Origin: Geosiphon pyriformis | Taxonomy: Eukaryota > Glomeromycota > Glomeromycetes > Archaeosporales > Geosiphonaceae | Direction of reading: 5' to 3' | Assembly: GCA_016748015.1 (NCBI GenBank) | Contig: JAAOMT010000762.1 | Location: 434,001-498,000 of the forward strand | Length of the DNA stretch: 64,000 bases | Shown: piece after piece, positions 48,727 through 60,326 of the stretch | Position numbering within the stretch: position 1 is the first letter of the stretch | Layout: every line of letters begins with the position of its first letter | The notes under the pieces: model-generated | Databases searched by the model: none | The model's input: the letters and a program-made list of their open reading frames with translations, nothing else | What the model was told of the DNA's origin: nothing | Translations under genes and position numbers: made by a program

Positions 48727-49479
48727 TTAAGGACAAGATGGTTTATCAATATCCTTTTCAGGACAAACATTATTCACAACTGGTGGTATAGGACATACTG
48801 CTCCAACAGGGTTTCTTGGAGGACATAATGCGGCGATTGCTGGCCGAGGTGTTAAAGAGGCAGGTGCTGGGCAGACAACTGGTTTAGGTGCCACAATATT
48901 TTCAACCGGAGCAGCTGGAGTATTAGGAGCTTTCGGAGCAGATATTCGATACTGGGGTCTCGGAGCAATTGGACTCACAGTAGTAGCGTTTGGTGGATAA
49001 ACATATGAAACCGAGCCTGTGGAGCAACAGGAGCTGTTGGACCGACTGGGGCTACGGTTGGACATACATTTGAGGTAATTTCATTCGGGATATTTGGAGC
49101 TATTGGGCCTACGGGTGCGCATCCATTTGAGGTAGGTGTGTTTGAAGCAACTGGACTATTTGGGGGCAAATATTTGATACTGGGGTGACAGGTACTGCAA
49201 GAGTTAAGACTGAAATTCTGATGCTGGTAGTCTGGGCATGATTGGAATTATAGGGCTAACAGGTTTACACACTTCAGAAACGGCTGGAGCTGGAGCTACA
49301 GGAATATAAGGTGAACAGATTTCGGTATTAGGAGGTGACAAAGTTTCAAAACACTGACTTGATCCGATAGTTGGACCATCACATTGAAGCCCAATCGGGG
49401 CAGAATTGACATTAAAAAACCAAGAGGTTAACGAAACAACAAAAAAAGACAAAATAGTTTGTGATAAATTTAGTTTCTT
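48727..49479 (-). pseudogene. Pro/Cys-rich secreted-type protein, broken
   Basis: The minus strand encodes a hydrophobic start (LSFFVVSLTSWFFNVNSA, signal-peptide-like with a likely cut after NSA) followed by about 220 residues of Pro-, Ala- and Cys-rich sequence. Loose repeats contain CxP and PVGP/APxAP words: NTEICSPYIPVAPAPA, then GCAPVGPIAPNIPNE, then VCPTVAPVGPTAPVAP, then VCPAPAS and VCPIPPVVNNVCPE. The sequence uses frame 1 at 49452-49204, a second frame near 49200-49165, a third at 49169-49020, and frame 1 again to the stop at 48727. There is no ATG: the frame opens after a TGA with only TTG available. Real introns are not evident at the shifts. I call it a pseudogene; a multi-exon gene or sequencing errors are alternatives. 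The type recalls fungal cell-wall or secreted proteins. Confidence 0.55.
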
Positions 49480-49600
49480 TTTTTTATATCAAGAGAACTC
49501 GAAGTGTGGCAAAATTGAGAAATGCGAATGTAAATCCATGCCCATTTAAAATATGTACAACCAAAAAAACTACGCTTCAAATAGAAAATGCCAATCATGC

Positions 49601-49852
49601 TCAGAATTTAATGTACATTGAAAACAAGATCTTGATCTTGGAAACTTTTGAAGCGCAAACTCGATAAATCCCAAAGGTAACCTGAGGATAGTTTTTAATT
49701 CCTTCAATAATGTTTTCGATTCCGAATTTTCTGAAAAGGCTTTTTAAACATTCTTTGAGAATTGCGCCATTACTTTCATTTAAAAAAGTCAATGATTCAT
49801 TGATCTCGAATTTATTAATATCATGTACATATTGAACCAATTGAACCTTCAA
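49601..49852 (-). CDS. Probable exon of an unknown gene
   Basis: An open frame on the minus strand with gene-like composition (VQLVQYVHDINKFEINE, then ILKECLKSLFRKFGIEN and EGIKNYPQ). It has no ATG at its start; an acceptor-like ctttag lies just upstream at about 49860 and a donor-like gttacc follows YPQ near 49680. It looks like an internal exon of a helical protein, but neighbouring exons were not found. It could belong to the broken gene at 48727-49479. Confidence 0.3.
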   Translation of the reverse strand: MKVQLVQYVHDINKFEINESLTFLNESNGAILKECLKSLFRKFGIENIIEGIKNYPQVTFGIYRVCASKVSKIKILFSMYIKF

Positions 49853-50267
49853 TTTTTAGCTAAAGACACAAGTATAAAAACTTTCCAAGTCAAATTTAAG
49901 CGAATTAATATTTGCGAAAACCAATCTAAATCTAGATAATAGCAACCTGTTTTAAAAGTCAAATGATCAGAATTCATTTCAAGATCACGCGTTTTTATTA
50001 CATGATGGTACATTTAGATGAATTATCTATTAATTTAACTCAAACACCGCTGCGCGAGATTGCAGAACGGTGACCCCTGAAAAACCCTAATCGATAATAA
50101 AGTTTATATCAAGGAGTTATATTTTTCTTTTTGGACAATTTAATATTTTCTGAAAGGTAAGCTTCAACTGCATGATTTTATTTTTGAATATTCAGTTTCT
50201 CATTCAAAAACTATTTCCCCAAATATTGCATTTATCCATTTAGTTTTATCATACCCTAGTAATTAAG

Positions 50268-51808
50268 ATGAGATTCGGAGATTTTCATCTTGATATTTGG
50301 GCGAACGAGAGAAAGCTTTTGACTCGAACAGAACCGATATCACAGGTAAAGGTAAAGTCAGAAATTTAATATTTTTGTCGAATCTGATATTCCTATTTAA
50401 AAGAAAAATATTTGATGCCTTAGTCAACCACTACCCCATCATACATCATTGATCAGAAGACTGGGAAGAAAAAAATCAGGTACAAACAAAAGTTTCCTTT
50501 ATTAATTGTTTCTTTCGATTTTTTCTCATTATTTTCATCTTCTTTTCCAGTACACATGAGATCTACGCATATGTCAAGGATATTGAGAGTTATTTTGACA
50601 TACATTTCAAAGCAGATAAAGCCAGCAATCAAAATCCAATGATTGCCAAAATCTATGTTGATGGAATGACCGATGGATTTGCATATGATATTAAAGATTC
50701 AAATTGGAATATTCTTTCTGCCTTCCCTGACCCAAAAAATAATAATTTGTATCGATTCAAATTTAGTAAAACTTCTTGTTCAGAGGAAAATTGTCCCTTA
50801 GCTGAAGATAAGCTTCAACGAGGCGGATTTCATGCAGTCTCAGTTTACTGGTGGAGAGCTGAACTCATCGATAATAACACATTTGGCAGAAGACGAAGGC
50901 AAAGATACGTTCAACAATTTCATCAAGTAGCTCAAGGAATAATAAATGATAAAGAAGATAATACCTTCTCGGTTGCTCTTGAACGACAGGAACAATTTTA
51001 TAATCTAAGGGTTGATACACGTGAAAAAAAATTAAGACGCGTGAAAGGAATGGAACCATTGGCGGTTTTACACCTTCATTATTGCCGTCTGGTCACTCAT
51101 AACCTCCCTCGATCAATAAAAAAGCCTTCATCAATCATTAAATCCAAAAAAAATTTGATTCACGGTATGAAATATGAGTATGAAAACAGTTGGATTAGCA
51201 TGTCAGAAGAAAATACAGAAGACTATGTTGGAACACGAAAAATTCCAATAGGAAGCGCTTTTAACGCTATCGACACAAAGCCTGAGGACATTTCAAGCTT
51301 TCAGTCTTCAACCATATCATCTGAATGGCTTTCGATAAGTAGCCCAAGTTTTTTTGCTTCATCTCCTGACAGTGAGAATCCTGTTGAATCCAGGATGAGA
51401 GCAACCTCCAATGTTTCTTTAAACAAGCCAATATTATGCAATTCAAACCACAATAATAAACAAGCTACTGAAGTTTCTACAAGAATCCACTTAAACAGCA
51501 AACAAACACACATCAAAATTGAACCAAATGCTCTTCAACCTCTTAATACCAAATTTAAATATGAAGATTTTCCACTTAATGAATCCGAGAATTTAAAACC
51601 GATCTCTGTAGAAGCTGACTCCGGGGACTTTTTTCGAAATAATGAGGGATATCCCAGCACTTATTTGGGACGAGATGCAAAAGATCTACGAAATGGTAAG
51701 CTAACCGTTAGAAGATTAATCCTTACTGTGAAAAATGTCAAGTCATCAAGAAAATGTTTTTCAGGACCCACCCTACGCAAAAGAAAGTATGTAGCGAGTC
51801 CAAATTAA
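50268..51808 (+). CDS. Unknown protein with DUF7918-like N-terminal domain
   Basis: Four exons: 50268-50345, 50424-50479, 50551-51695 and 51765-51808 (440 residues). Residues 1-190 form a beta-rich domain: GDFHLDIWANERKLLTR, then TTTPSYIIDQKTG, YAYVKDIESYFDIHFK, KIYVDGMTDGFAYDI and GGFHAVSVYWWRA. This layout (a protein- or ligand-facing beta sandwich with a variable second half) resembles the fungal DUF7918 type; that link is from memory of the pattern and uncertain. Residues about 180-240 carry basic stretches (GRRRRQRY, DTREKKLRRVKG). The rest is Ser-rich and disordered. The C-terminus TLRKRKYVASPN is basic and may be a nuclear signal. Intron 3 (51696-51764) is 69 bases, in frame and stop-free, so retention would add 23 residues. 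No signal peptide or membrane helix. Confidence 0.75.
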
Positions 51809-51809
51809 A

Positions 51810-51914
51810 ATGTCAGATTCTAACGACGAGCCTCAATTGCTTGATGTCAAGGGGAAAATGAAACGAACGCGATTATCTACAATATCACCCAAAGATTTTT
51901 CAAAGGCATTTTAA
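51810..51914 (+). CDS. Short open frame directly after the previous gene
   Basis: ATG one base after the stop of the 440-residue gene opens 34 codons (SDSNDEPQLLDVKGKMKRTR, then LSTISPKDFSKAF) with gene-like composition. It may be a 3' UTR open frame or an alternative C-terminal part reached by splicing I could not define. Confidence 0.25.
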   Translation: MSDSNDEPQLLDVKGKMKRTRLSTISPKDFSKAF

Positions 51915-52780
51915 TAGCAGCCAAGGTTGACATTGAAATGTATTTCGGTATATCGATTCAACTCATTCCCGCCTAAAGAAAAGAAAATACTAGTACTGAA
52001 GAATTTATTTAGCCAAAACGATAACCTCAGATACTTGCACTTGTTTTCTTTTCCAGAATAACTACGATTTCTCAGATTTCTTTGATAACCCTAAATCCTT
52101 TCGGATAAGCACCAGAAGTGATTTAAAATTGTTTTTCTTTTTTGAAGTTTGGGATTGGACTAAAATTTCAAAATTCGGGAATATTTTTTGAAACCGAAGA
52201 ATCACGATAATTATACTTTTTTCTAATGTATACTATCAAAGTTTTAGGATTTACTATTTTTTCTTACGTTCTTTTATTACTTTTCATTATTTGGCTGTCA
52301 CAAAGAATTGTCAAACAACTTAAACAAAAGCTTTAGTATTCGCTTCTTCAAAGAGGTAACATATTTTTTGAAAATGTGAAATTGAATATCTCAAAATTTC
52401 CATGTTTTTTTTCACAGAAAAATGTAAATCTACAATTGATACTATTACGGTAAATATGCAATTAAGCTTTAACCAAAACCTTTTTTAATTGACTAAAATA
52501 TAGTTGTATTCATCCCGACCTGTTTTCTAGGAATTCAGGCTTTTGTATTTCATTAGAGTTTAGGTTTCTGAAATTTAGTTGAATATGATTCCTTTCATGA
52601 GTTAAAAATTACATATCTTTTCATTATTGACGTTTGAATTAGTGGTGAAAACACCAAGAATGGGGGTTTTTTTTATCATTCAATTATTTTTGCCAATGTA
52701 TTTATTTTATTCGTGAATTTAATAAAAAAATTAAAAAATAACAATATGAATATAAAATTGAAACAATAAATAAATAAATA

Positions 52781-52875
52781 AGTACCGTAAACTCCCGTGA
52801 ATAAGCAACCCCCCTAAGAATCGATCCAAAATTGATGACATAGGGGTTTGCTTATTCACGGGAGTTTACGGTACT
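52781..52875. mobile_element. 95-base fold-back element (MITE-like)
   Basis: The arm at 52781-52815 (agtaccgtaaactcccgtga...) is repeated in reverse complement at 52841-52875 with only one mismatch near the loop; the loop is about 25 bases. The outermost bases are AGTACCGTAAAC, and a TA directly inside the ends would fit a TA target duplication. This form, two long terminal inverted repeats and almost nothing between, is that of a miniature inverted-repeat element, perhaps mobilised by a Tc1/mariner or pogo transposase (inference). A Tc1-like remnant exists at 57.9 kb. Confidence 0.7.
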
Positions 52876-53404
52876 TTTTAATCAAAATTTAATAGTAATA
52901 TATGTTGACTTGTACGATAAATAAATTAACTATATGATCCCTGCGTAAGTAATAGAAATTTCCCCCATCATTAAATCATTGATTTTAGATATGACGCGTA
53001 ATTGCTTCAGCCAGAATTGTTGATCTGCATCATAAAGTTCGGCCGAGATGATCAAAGACCTCTTAAAAAAAGACGAAATTTTGTCATCCTTTCCCAATTT
53101 GTACTAACCAAGTGTATTCAGAACTTTAATTTTATTGATAGATGATGGCTTTTTTCTTTATACACACAGCAAAAATGGACAAAGATGTCGGATATTGAAG
53201 TATTTTGCTAAATTTGTGTTTTCTTTGAAAAAGCCACAAAAAAGAAGTTTTAAAACTATATAGGTTAAATTCTTGGCATTCTGTATTGCAATTGTGAATA
53301 AATAGCCACTAGGGTTTTCATGATAGTTTTTCATATTTCCCTGTGGTGATTTATACTGTTCTAAATTTGTCCCAGTATAATATTTTTATTTTGTCAAATT
53401 ATCA

Positions 53405-53438
53405 ATGAATGAAATGAATGAATGAATGAATGAATGAA
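53405..53438. repeat. AATG microsatellite
   Basis: About eight units of a tetranucleotide. Confidence 0.9.
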
Positions 53439-53933
53439 AATGCCACAAATCTTAGCTAAAATATACTTTTGATACTGGATGAGATTTATGTGTTTAAGGT
53501 TGGAGTATCATCCTGAAATATATCCGGAGTAAGAACTAAAAATTTATGACTTTTAGTAATGTGTTCAAAAAGAATTTTGAGTTTGGCAAATGGTTTTCAA
53601 AAAGAATTATGCAATTATTTCATTCATTGTCGACAGAGCATCCGTAACTCAGATCGAGTACTTTCAATACAAGTGAAGAGAGATGGTTAAAGTAAATATT
53701 AATTATTTTTTAGGTTTTATTTGCTCTCCTCACCAAATAGGTAGAGTGATTTGATTTTAACATCGTACTTTAAATTGTAAAACGAACAGTTAGAGGAGAC
53801 TCATTTTTTAAAAAAACTTGAGTAAAGGTTTAATAAGGCTAATCGAGAAACCTTATCTCAAGACTATACAGAATCTTTTTTCGTTGACCAAGATTGAATG
53901 TTTAATTGATTTATGTGTCGTAAAAATAAGTGT

Positions 53934-54051
53934 ACTACTACTAATACTACTACTACTACTACTAATACTACTACTACTACTATTACTACTACTACTACTA
54001 CTACTATTACTACTACTACTACTACTATTATTACTACTATTACTACTACTA
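53934..54051. repeat. ACT/TAC microsatellite
   Basis: About 39 trinucleotide units, interrupted by single ATT or AAT variants. It produces spurious open frames on both strands (Leu, Thr or Ser runs). Confidence 0.95.
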
Positions 54052-54139
54052 TTCACATGCGTTATATTGATATACATAAAATTTCAGGACTAGATTTCAA
54101 TCATAATTTTGTTTACTTATTCTCTTAAACACGCTTGAA

Positions 54140-54232
54140 CTTCGGCCGAAAGACATCATCCTTTTACCTGTAACTGTAAACCATTTAAGCTATCAGATAC
54201 ACAAGGTTAGTCTCGGCCGAAAGTTATCATAT
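54140..54232. repeat. Duplicated GGCC-centred motif
   Basis: ttcggccgaaagacatcat at 54141-54159 and tcggccgaaagttatcat at 54213-54230 are direct repeats 72 bases apart. The core ttcggccgaa is a palindrome. Possibly a protein-binding site pair or a trace of a small element. Confidence 0.5.
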
Positions 54233-55094
54233 GTATACAGCCATCTTTATACTGATTAATTATCAACAAAGAAACAAGTAAAGCCCTTAGAAAAAAAATA
54301 GAAACAGACCAAAGATGGAACAAAATGCGAGTCAAAGGAATGTACAGTAGTAATAAAAAATTTATATGCAATTCGGAAATCTTTTATCAACTGATTTTGA
54401 ATTTCCTATCAGGATTTAATAAGCTTTCATCCAATTTTATTATTATTAATAACTTTTTCCCACAAGCTTTTAAAAAAACCGTGATATTTTTTCCCAAAAT
54501 ATGTGCATAGTGCATAATACATGATGTTCGGTGACATATTTCATATCTCGGATGAGTAAATAGGCCGTAGCCGTCATCCAATGAAACCGAGGTTCCCACC
54601 TTTTAAAAAAAAATTGGTAAATCCGACAAGTTAATTTTCACTTCAGCGAATTACGCTAGCAACCTGGCTTTATTAAAAAGCAAAGGCTATAAACCCCGGC
54701 CGTGAAAGAAAGTACCCGTTAATACATTTATAGTAATCATATAAGTTATTCAATTAAAAAGTAAAACTTTTTAATTGATAAGTTTAGATTACGAGATGAT
54801 CAGTTTCATTCAACTTTATCCATAAAAAAGCGAGATATTTGGAATTTTTTTTTTTATATAATCAAGGAGTTCCAACCCGATTACGAAAAAATTTGAACAT
54901 TCGAAAGCTTTTACAAATTATTTTTTCCTACAAAATTACCTTTAAACTCTAAAATTACATACCAGAACATTTCTCAAAATCTTGGAAGCAAAAAAAGGAA
55001 AAATAAATTAAAATAAATTAATACGCAAAACGCGCGCGTTTTTCTTTTTTCTTTTAAATTTTTATTTTCTACTCTGAGCAGCCCAAATTCACAA

Positions 55095-55844
55095 ATGCCA
55101 TCGCAAAGAAATTTAAAAAGTTATCAAATTCAAACACACAGCGTAAATGACTCCCATTCTCAAAGTCCTAACGATAACAACAGATTCGTCTTCCCCACTC
55201 TCTCAACAATAGAATCCAAGTATAAAGCCTCAAAACCAGCAAGAATTAGATCACAACCAACCAACCCGCTTGGCGGTTCTGATCATCCTTTTAATACCCA
55301 AACATCTGCTCAATCCCTACCTTTAGTATCAACACCTAAAGCCTTAACTCTTTCAAAATTTGAAGCTGACCACAAACACTCTATACCTCAGCATCATACC
55401 TCTACAAATTTAACCAAATATTTTTCACCTTTTCCAACTGGAATGTCGATTAATGATATTGGAACAAACAGTTCGACGACAGCTTTGCTTCCTTATATTC
55501 TAGATCAACAGCAGCAACTTCTCTTCTCACTTTCCCAGGAACAATCACAAAACCAGTTTTCATCTCATAAGACTGTCGCTCACAATAATCAACTTTTAAC
55601 ACAACAAGAAACACGAGATATACTCATTGCTATCCATCATACGTGTCAAGATATCAAGGAATCCTTGAGCACGCTTCATTCGCATGTTGATGAGATATGG
55701 AGCGAAATGTCTCGTCTGAATGCTAGACAGAGTATTGTTGAACATCATACGGGTATAAATATTGTCGAAACTAAACCTGAGGAAACAGAGAACGATGATA
55801 AAAGGATTAAAGCTGAGGTTTCCGATGAGCATGAGATACAATGA
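55095..55844 (+). CDS. Disordered protein with C-terminal coiled coil
   Basis: A single-exon gene for 249 residues. Residues 1-135 are Ser-, Asn- and Pro-rich without obvious fold. A Gln-rich stretch (about 138-165, DQQQQLLFSLSQEQSQNQ) leads into a helical, coiled-coil-like part (about 170-215: TQQETRDILIAIHHT, LSTLHSHVDEIWSEM). An acidic tail (KPEETENDDKR...) ends it. No enzymatic motif, signal peptide or membrane helix. The layout would fit a transcription-associated or scaffold protein, but that is a guess. The ATG follows a pyrimidine-rich leader; an alternating cgcgcg tract lies about 60 bases upstream of it. Confidence 0.75.
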   Translation: MPSQRNLKSYQIQTHSVNDSHSQSPNDNNRFVFPTLSTIESKYKASKPARIRSQPTNPLGGSDHPFNTQTSAQSLPLVSTPKALTLSKFEADHKHSIPQHHTSTNLTKYFSPFPTGMSINDIGTNSSTTALLPYILDQQQQLLFSLSQEQSQNQFSSHKTVAHNNQLLTQQETRDILIAIHHTCQDIKESLSTLHSHVDEIWSEMSRLNARQSIVEHHTGINIVETKPEETENDDKRIKAEVSDEHEIQ

Positions 55845-57860
55845 TTAAGAGAATACTTGGTAATATTAAAAATGATGATCAAATTGGTAATTCTCATGTT
55901 TTTTTTTCGACTATCGGAATAGTAATTTATTATTCATATAAAAACCTCTCGTTACGTAAACTTAAGTTTAAGAGCATGCAAACAAATAAAATTTTACTAG
56001 AAATTCTTATCTTTAATTATGTGTAAATAAAACATGTACATCCAATCTTTCATTCTTTTCATATTTGCAAAAGCTACATTATCAATAAAAAGGGTATTTA
56101 ATTGATCCTCCAGCGAGTTTTTTTTTTTAAAAAAAAAATTAATAAAGAAATAAAAAATTCTATTTGCAATAGATTGAGAATTTTGGTGAAGCCCTGTTTT
56201 TGGCTGTAAAGGCCTGTATTAAAACGTTCCAGATAATTTCTATTTTAAATTCAGCTTAATTAGAGCTTCTAAAAAGGTATAACAATTTGTCCGTATTCAT
56301 AATGTTTTTTGTTCTAATTATACTCATTTTTAATTTTTGTTTTTTATATGATATGTTTACATCATCAAAAAAAAAAGATTCCCTATCTTAAAATATTAGA
56401 AATTTGGAATTATAATTTATCATGAATAGCTTTAAGCGTTTTAAAAAAAAAAAGGCTGAAAAAAACAAAATAAATCTTTTAGTTTCTTTGGCTTTAAGAA
56501 TTAGAAAAAATTTTATTTCAGTAAACGATGATTAATTTTAATTAACAATTTACATATTTTCTGATTATTATTTTTATTAAATTATGCATAATAAATATTG
56601 ATAAAAAGTAAAGATTATAAAAAAAATTAGGTATTTAATTTTATTTTTTATTTTTAAATTAATTTAATAAATTTTGAAATCAATAAAATTTTTAATTTTT
56701 TTAATGTTTTTTTTTTCTATAAAAAATACTTATTAAATAATGAATCCATATATTTATTTATTATTAAAAATATTTTTAACTTTATAAATTATATAAAAGC
56801 AAGTAAATCAATCAATCAATAAATATATATTTTTTAAATAATTGTTTTGCAATAAAAAAAATAATAATTAATCATTTCGTGATTTCATAAATTAAATATT
56901 AAATTACAAAATTAGAAAAAAACTTATTATGATATATATTTTTTTTTAGATAGCAAAAATATAAAAATATGCTACACAAATGAAAAATATCAAAATTTTT
57001 AATATACTGTGGTACTTTTATAAGTGTATGCTCTTGGGACCAACTATAAAGAATAGCTAATAATAAAATAGATATTGTTTCACAGTAAATGTAACCTGTG
57101 CACATACAAAATATAGAACGTATGTACTTAGCTCTAAGTCCCGAACTTGGAGTGGAAGAGGCAAAGTAAAATAAAGTTATAATTACCAGACTATAGGATA
57201 CATATAGAGAGAGTATGGACTTATAAAGCGTGCACTTAGAGAGATATCACTTTATCCAATTTATTACTACTAAAAAAAAATTATTTTTATTTTTATTTTT
57301 GACAATTATAAGTTTTAAAAAAGTGGTTTTCTTTGTAAATTAGAATTCTTATTTTATTTTTAACTTTATTTTAAATAATTCAGGTATTAAATATTAAAGG
57401 TAGAATCAAAAGTCTTAAATTAAATTTTTTTCATGATGTTTTGTTTTTAGGCTATTAATTTTTAAAATTTAATTGGTTTTTTACTAGATTTTAAAAAGTA
57501 ATCATTAAATTATTTTTTGCAAACAAAACAAAAATATGTATGTCTGTTTTTCATTTTCAGAAAACTTGATTTTTAGTGCTTTGTTTACAAAGATATTTTA
57601 ATAGTCTTTTTATTGGCCTTTTTCAGCTATTTTCTTTAAATGATAACACTTTTCTACTTTTAATTCTATAATTATTGGTCATAGTTCTTAAAAGTAGTCA
57701 CTTTTATCGTAAAAATTTACAATTAAAATACAGATCCATATTTTCTGATTTAATTATCTTACTATCAAAAATGCTATGATTTAAAAGCTTTAGTTCAGTT
57801 AAATTTTACACACACATATACCTTTTGCATCTTTTAAGCCTCTTCATGTTCAAAATTCGA
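55845..57860. other. Intergenic, AT-rich
   Basis: No gene supported. A short stretch at 57110-57250 has repeated 'cttataaa'/'ctctaag' words but no structure I can name. Confidence 0.5.
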
Positions 57861-57864
57861 GTAA

Positions 57865-58520
57865 TTGTTTCTTTTAGAGCTTCATTTAAGGTTTCTGCTA
57901 AAAGTTATCATTAGGATGATTTTCTCAAAATCTTATAGCATTTTAAGGATTACAATAATACTAAAAGCTTTAAAATTATACTTGTGTGATTATTGTATAA
58001 TTTATTATTTAATTAAGAAGAAGGGACTTGAAAATTCGAAAGGTATACACAAATGGGTCGCCAAAAAGATCTTGGTAAAAATGATAAATGAAGTAAATTG
58101 AATCAAATGTTAAAGTCTATGGTGTTATAAAAGTGAGTTGATAATACACAAGCAACCATTAAAAATGAACGTAAATCTATCATGAGTATGGAGATATATT
58201 AGCGGATAAGGTTTGAATCATTTAATTTTTACCCTTTCATGTATGACTAGTGAAGCATATGAAAGCCCTATATTAAATATAGTTTATCCAATAATTATGA
58301 CTACGAAAGAAGCAATATTCCAAGAAGATAATGCTCCAATTCACAACTGCAAGCTTGTGAAAGAACTCCAAAATAATTTTGAAATTGTGATTTTGGAATG
58401 GCCTCCTAATCGCCCGATTTTGATGCAATAGAAAATATGTAAAGAGAAATTAAAAATTGTGAAAGCAAAAACTGGCAACCAATACTACCTTAAAATTTCA
58501 AATTTTTCAAATTCACAATG
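57865..58520 (+). pseudogene. Tc1/mariner-like transposase remnant
   Basis: Reads VWRYISG, stop, GLNHLIF near 58187-58231, corresponding to the VMVWGCISG...G.LVF part of Tc1 transposases. It then reads IFQEDNAPIHNCKLVKE near 58315-58360, which holds the second catalytic Asp, and LEWPPNRP near 58396-58420. One base is missing after that; in the next frame DFDAIENM continues with the catalytic Glu and a stop where Trp is usual. Upstream parts to 57865 are coding-like but eroded. Dead by frameshift and stops. No terminal inverted repeats were found at its edges. Confidence 0.8.
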
Positions 58521-58589
58521 TTGTTACAGATCAAAGTAGCATGCAAACAGATAGTGGAAGGAGTGGTTGTATGATAATAAAAATAAATA

Positions 58590-59080
58590 AAAATAAATTT
58601 TAACTAGTAAGTGAATTGAATAAGTAAATAATTTAATTAATGTAATCAATTTCAAAATTAATCTTTTTAAGAAAAATCTAAAGATTGAAAAATAGTTTGT
58701 AATTGTTGAAAAAAGATAACATAATGATTATAAAATTTTATGTTCCAATTAGCACTCTTAGAATTTAATAACAGATATCATTTGTTTTTCAATAATTTTT
58801 TATTTATAAAGTATTTTTTTAAACAAACTACAAATTAAAATAAAATTATTATTTTAAATATTCAAATTAAAAAAAATTTTTAGTATAAAAACAATAAGAG
58901 TAAATTAAATTATTAATACTTATATAATTAAATACTTTTTTACAGCCTTAAAATATCTTGCTTATGTAACTATAAAAAAACAACCAACCAAGTTGATAAC
59001 AAGATCAATAACTAATTTAAAAATAGAATGGGTAGTATATAACATTAATACCTAATATATGATTAAGATAATTAAAAATA
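58590..59080. repeat. Repeat family A, copy 3 (weak)
   Basis: Sequence around 58715-58780 (gataacataatgattataaaattttatg..., then cactcttagaatttaataacagatatca) aligns with 4010-4075. The right part around 59020 (aaaaatagaatggg) aligns with 4411-4425. The 12-base array is shortened to about two units. Confidence 0.5.
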
Positions 59081-59700
59081 AATACTATGAAAAAAAAAGA
59101 AATATTGTTTTCAATAAAAATATAAAAATAATTATTAAAAATAAAATGGTAAAAGATTTTAAACATAAGATTAATTTATGTAAAAGAATAGGATTTTAGA
59201 GAAAAATCAAAATATTATGATTTTGGAAATTTTTTATTAATATTTAAAAATATAATGTATGTTTTTTAATAGAATTTTGAAAAAATCTAAATTTTAGAAT
59301 TCAAATTATTGTTAAACTAAAAAATTACAGATAAAAAAATTATGTTTAAAATTCTCATTTTATTTAAATAATCATTTATTGCACATAAAAACAACAAAAA
59401 TAGTCTGTCTAAATTTATTTTTAAAAAAGTTTATTATTTAAGCTCTTAAAAAATGAACAATTTAATTTTTGTGAGTTTTAAGAATCCTTGCTAAACGTCA
59501 TAAGCTTCGATTCACACCTTAAAACATTTAAAAAGTTAAAATCTTTAACACCAATTATTCTCTTAAAAATTAGATCTATATAAATTTTTTTGGACCGATT
59601 TTAATTTTGACGCTAAAACAATGGGATGAGGCTTATTCTTGATTTCTATATGATATCCTAATAATTGGATCATTTTTTAGGAAGGAAACTAAATGTAACA
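59081..59700. other. AT-rich spacer
   Basis: No gene or structured repeat seen. Confidence 0.45.
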
Positions 59701-59731
59701 CGAATGCGGGGACTGGGTTTATCACCCTACT

Positions 59732-59998
59732 TCATGCAACATTTGCATGCATCTAATCGCATTTACCAATTAAAGTTAAATCAATCACAGCAATGATGGC
59801 ATATCTCTGTGTACCCAAAATTTTGTTCACGCGACAAATTGCCAAAAATAATTTGTTTTCCTAGATGCTGTGAATCCTTTCACTAAACCTGATTTTTCTA
59901 AAACGAGCTCTAGCACAAATTATCGGACAATTAAATATTACCACATGGTGATGTTGTAGGCAATTTCCGCACGGTGTAATATTAGCGTCATCCCAAGA
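59732..59998 (-). pseudogene. Fragment with a zinc-binding, RT-associated pattern
   Basis: The minus strand reads SWDDANITPCGNCLQHHHVV, then IFNCP and ARARFRKIRF, and continues coding-like for about 85 codons with two stops. C-x2-C followed by H-H...F-x-CP resembles the zinc-binding end of non-LTR retrotransposon reverse transcriptases (zf-RVT). The similarity is short and the call is tentative. It lies between repeat A and the F-box gene and may be a small relic of such an element. Confidence 0.4.
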
Positions 59999-60326
59999 AT
60001 ACATCTTAACGCCAATTTTCATATTTTAAGTGCAATTCAAAATTCTCAAAAGAACATCATCATGATGACCACCATGAAAAATGCTGCTCCTGATAAAACT
60101 GTTTAATGTGACCACCTGTCAGGGGTGCTACATGGGCCTCTGGGTACTGCTCTTTTTATATAACACCGAGGCAATTCGGAGAAATGGACAATAAAATTGA
60201 GTCCCCAATTAAATACATCTTCTTTCTTGAAACCATTCTCGGTACAAAACCGGTTTCCGTATCATTGCAAAACATTCTGATCTCAAAAATTTCGCCATTT
60301 TTTATTAATTATCTGCTGACGATGAA

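Larger units (their letters stand above)
51915..55094. other. Long intergenic region with small repeats
   Basis: No gene supported. It holds the fold-back element at 52781, an AATG run at 53405-53438, an ACT run at 53934-54051 and a duplicated GGCC-centred motif, all listed separately. The frames across the ACT run are low-complexity artefacts. Confidence 0.6.

Noticed and set aside
53818-54128. Three overlapping open frames with Leu, Ser or Thr runs
   Set aside because: They are translations of an ACT microsatellite on both strands; no start context or non-repeat domain.
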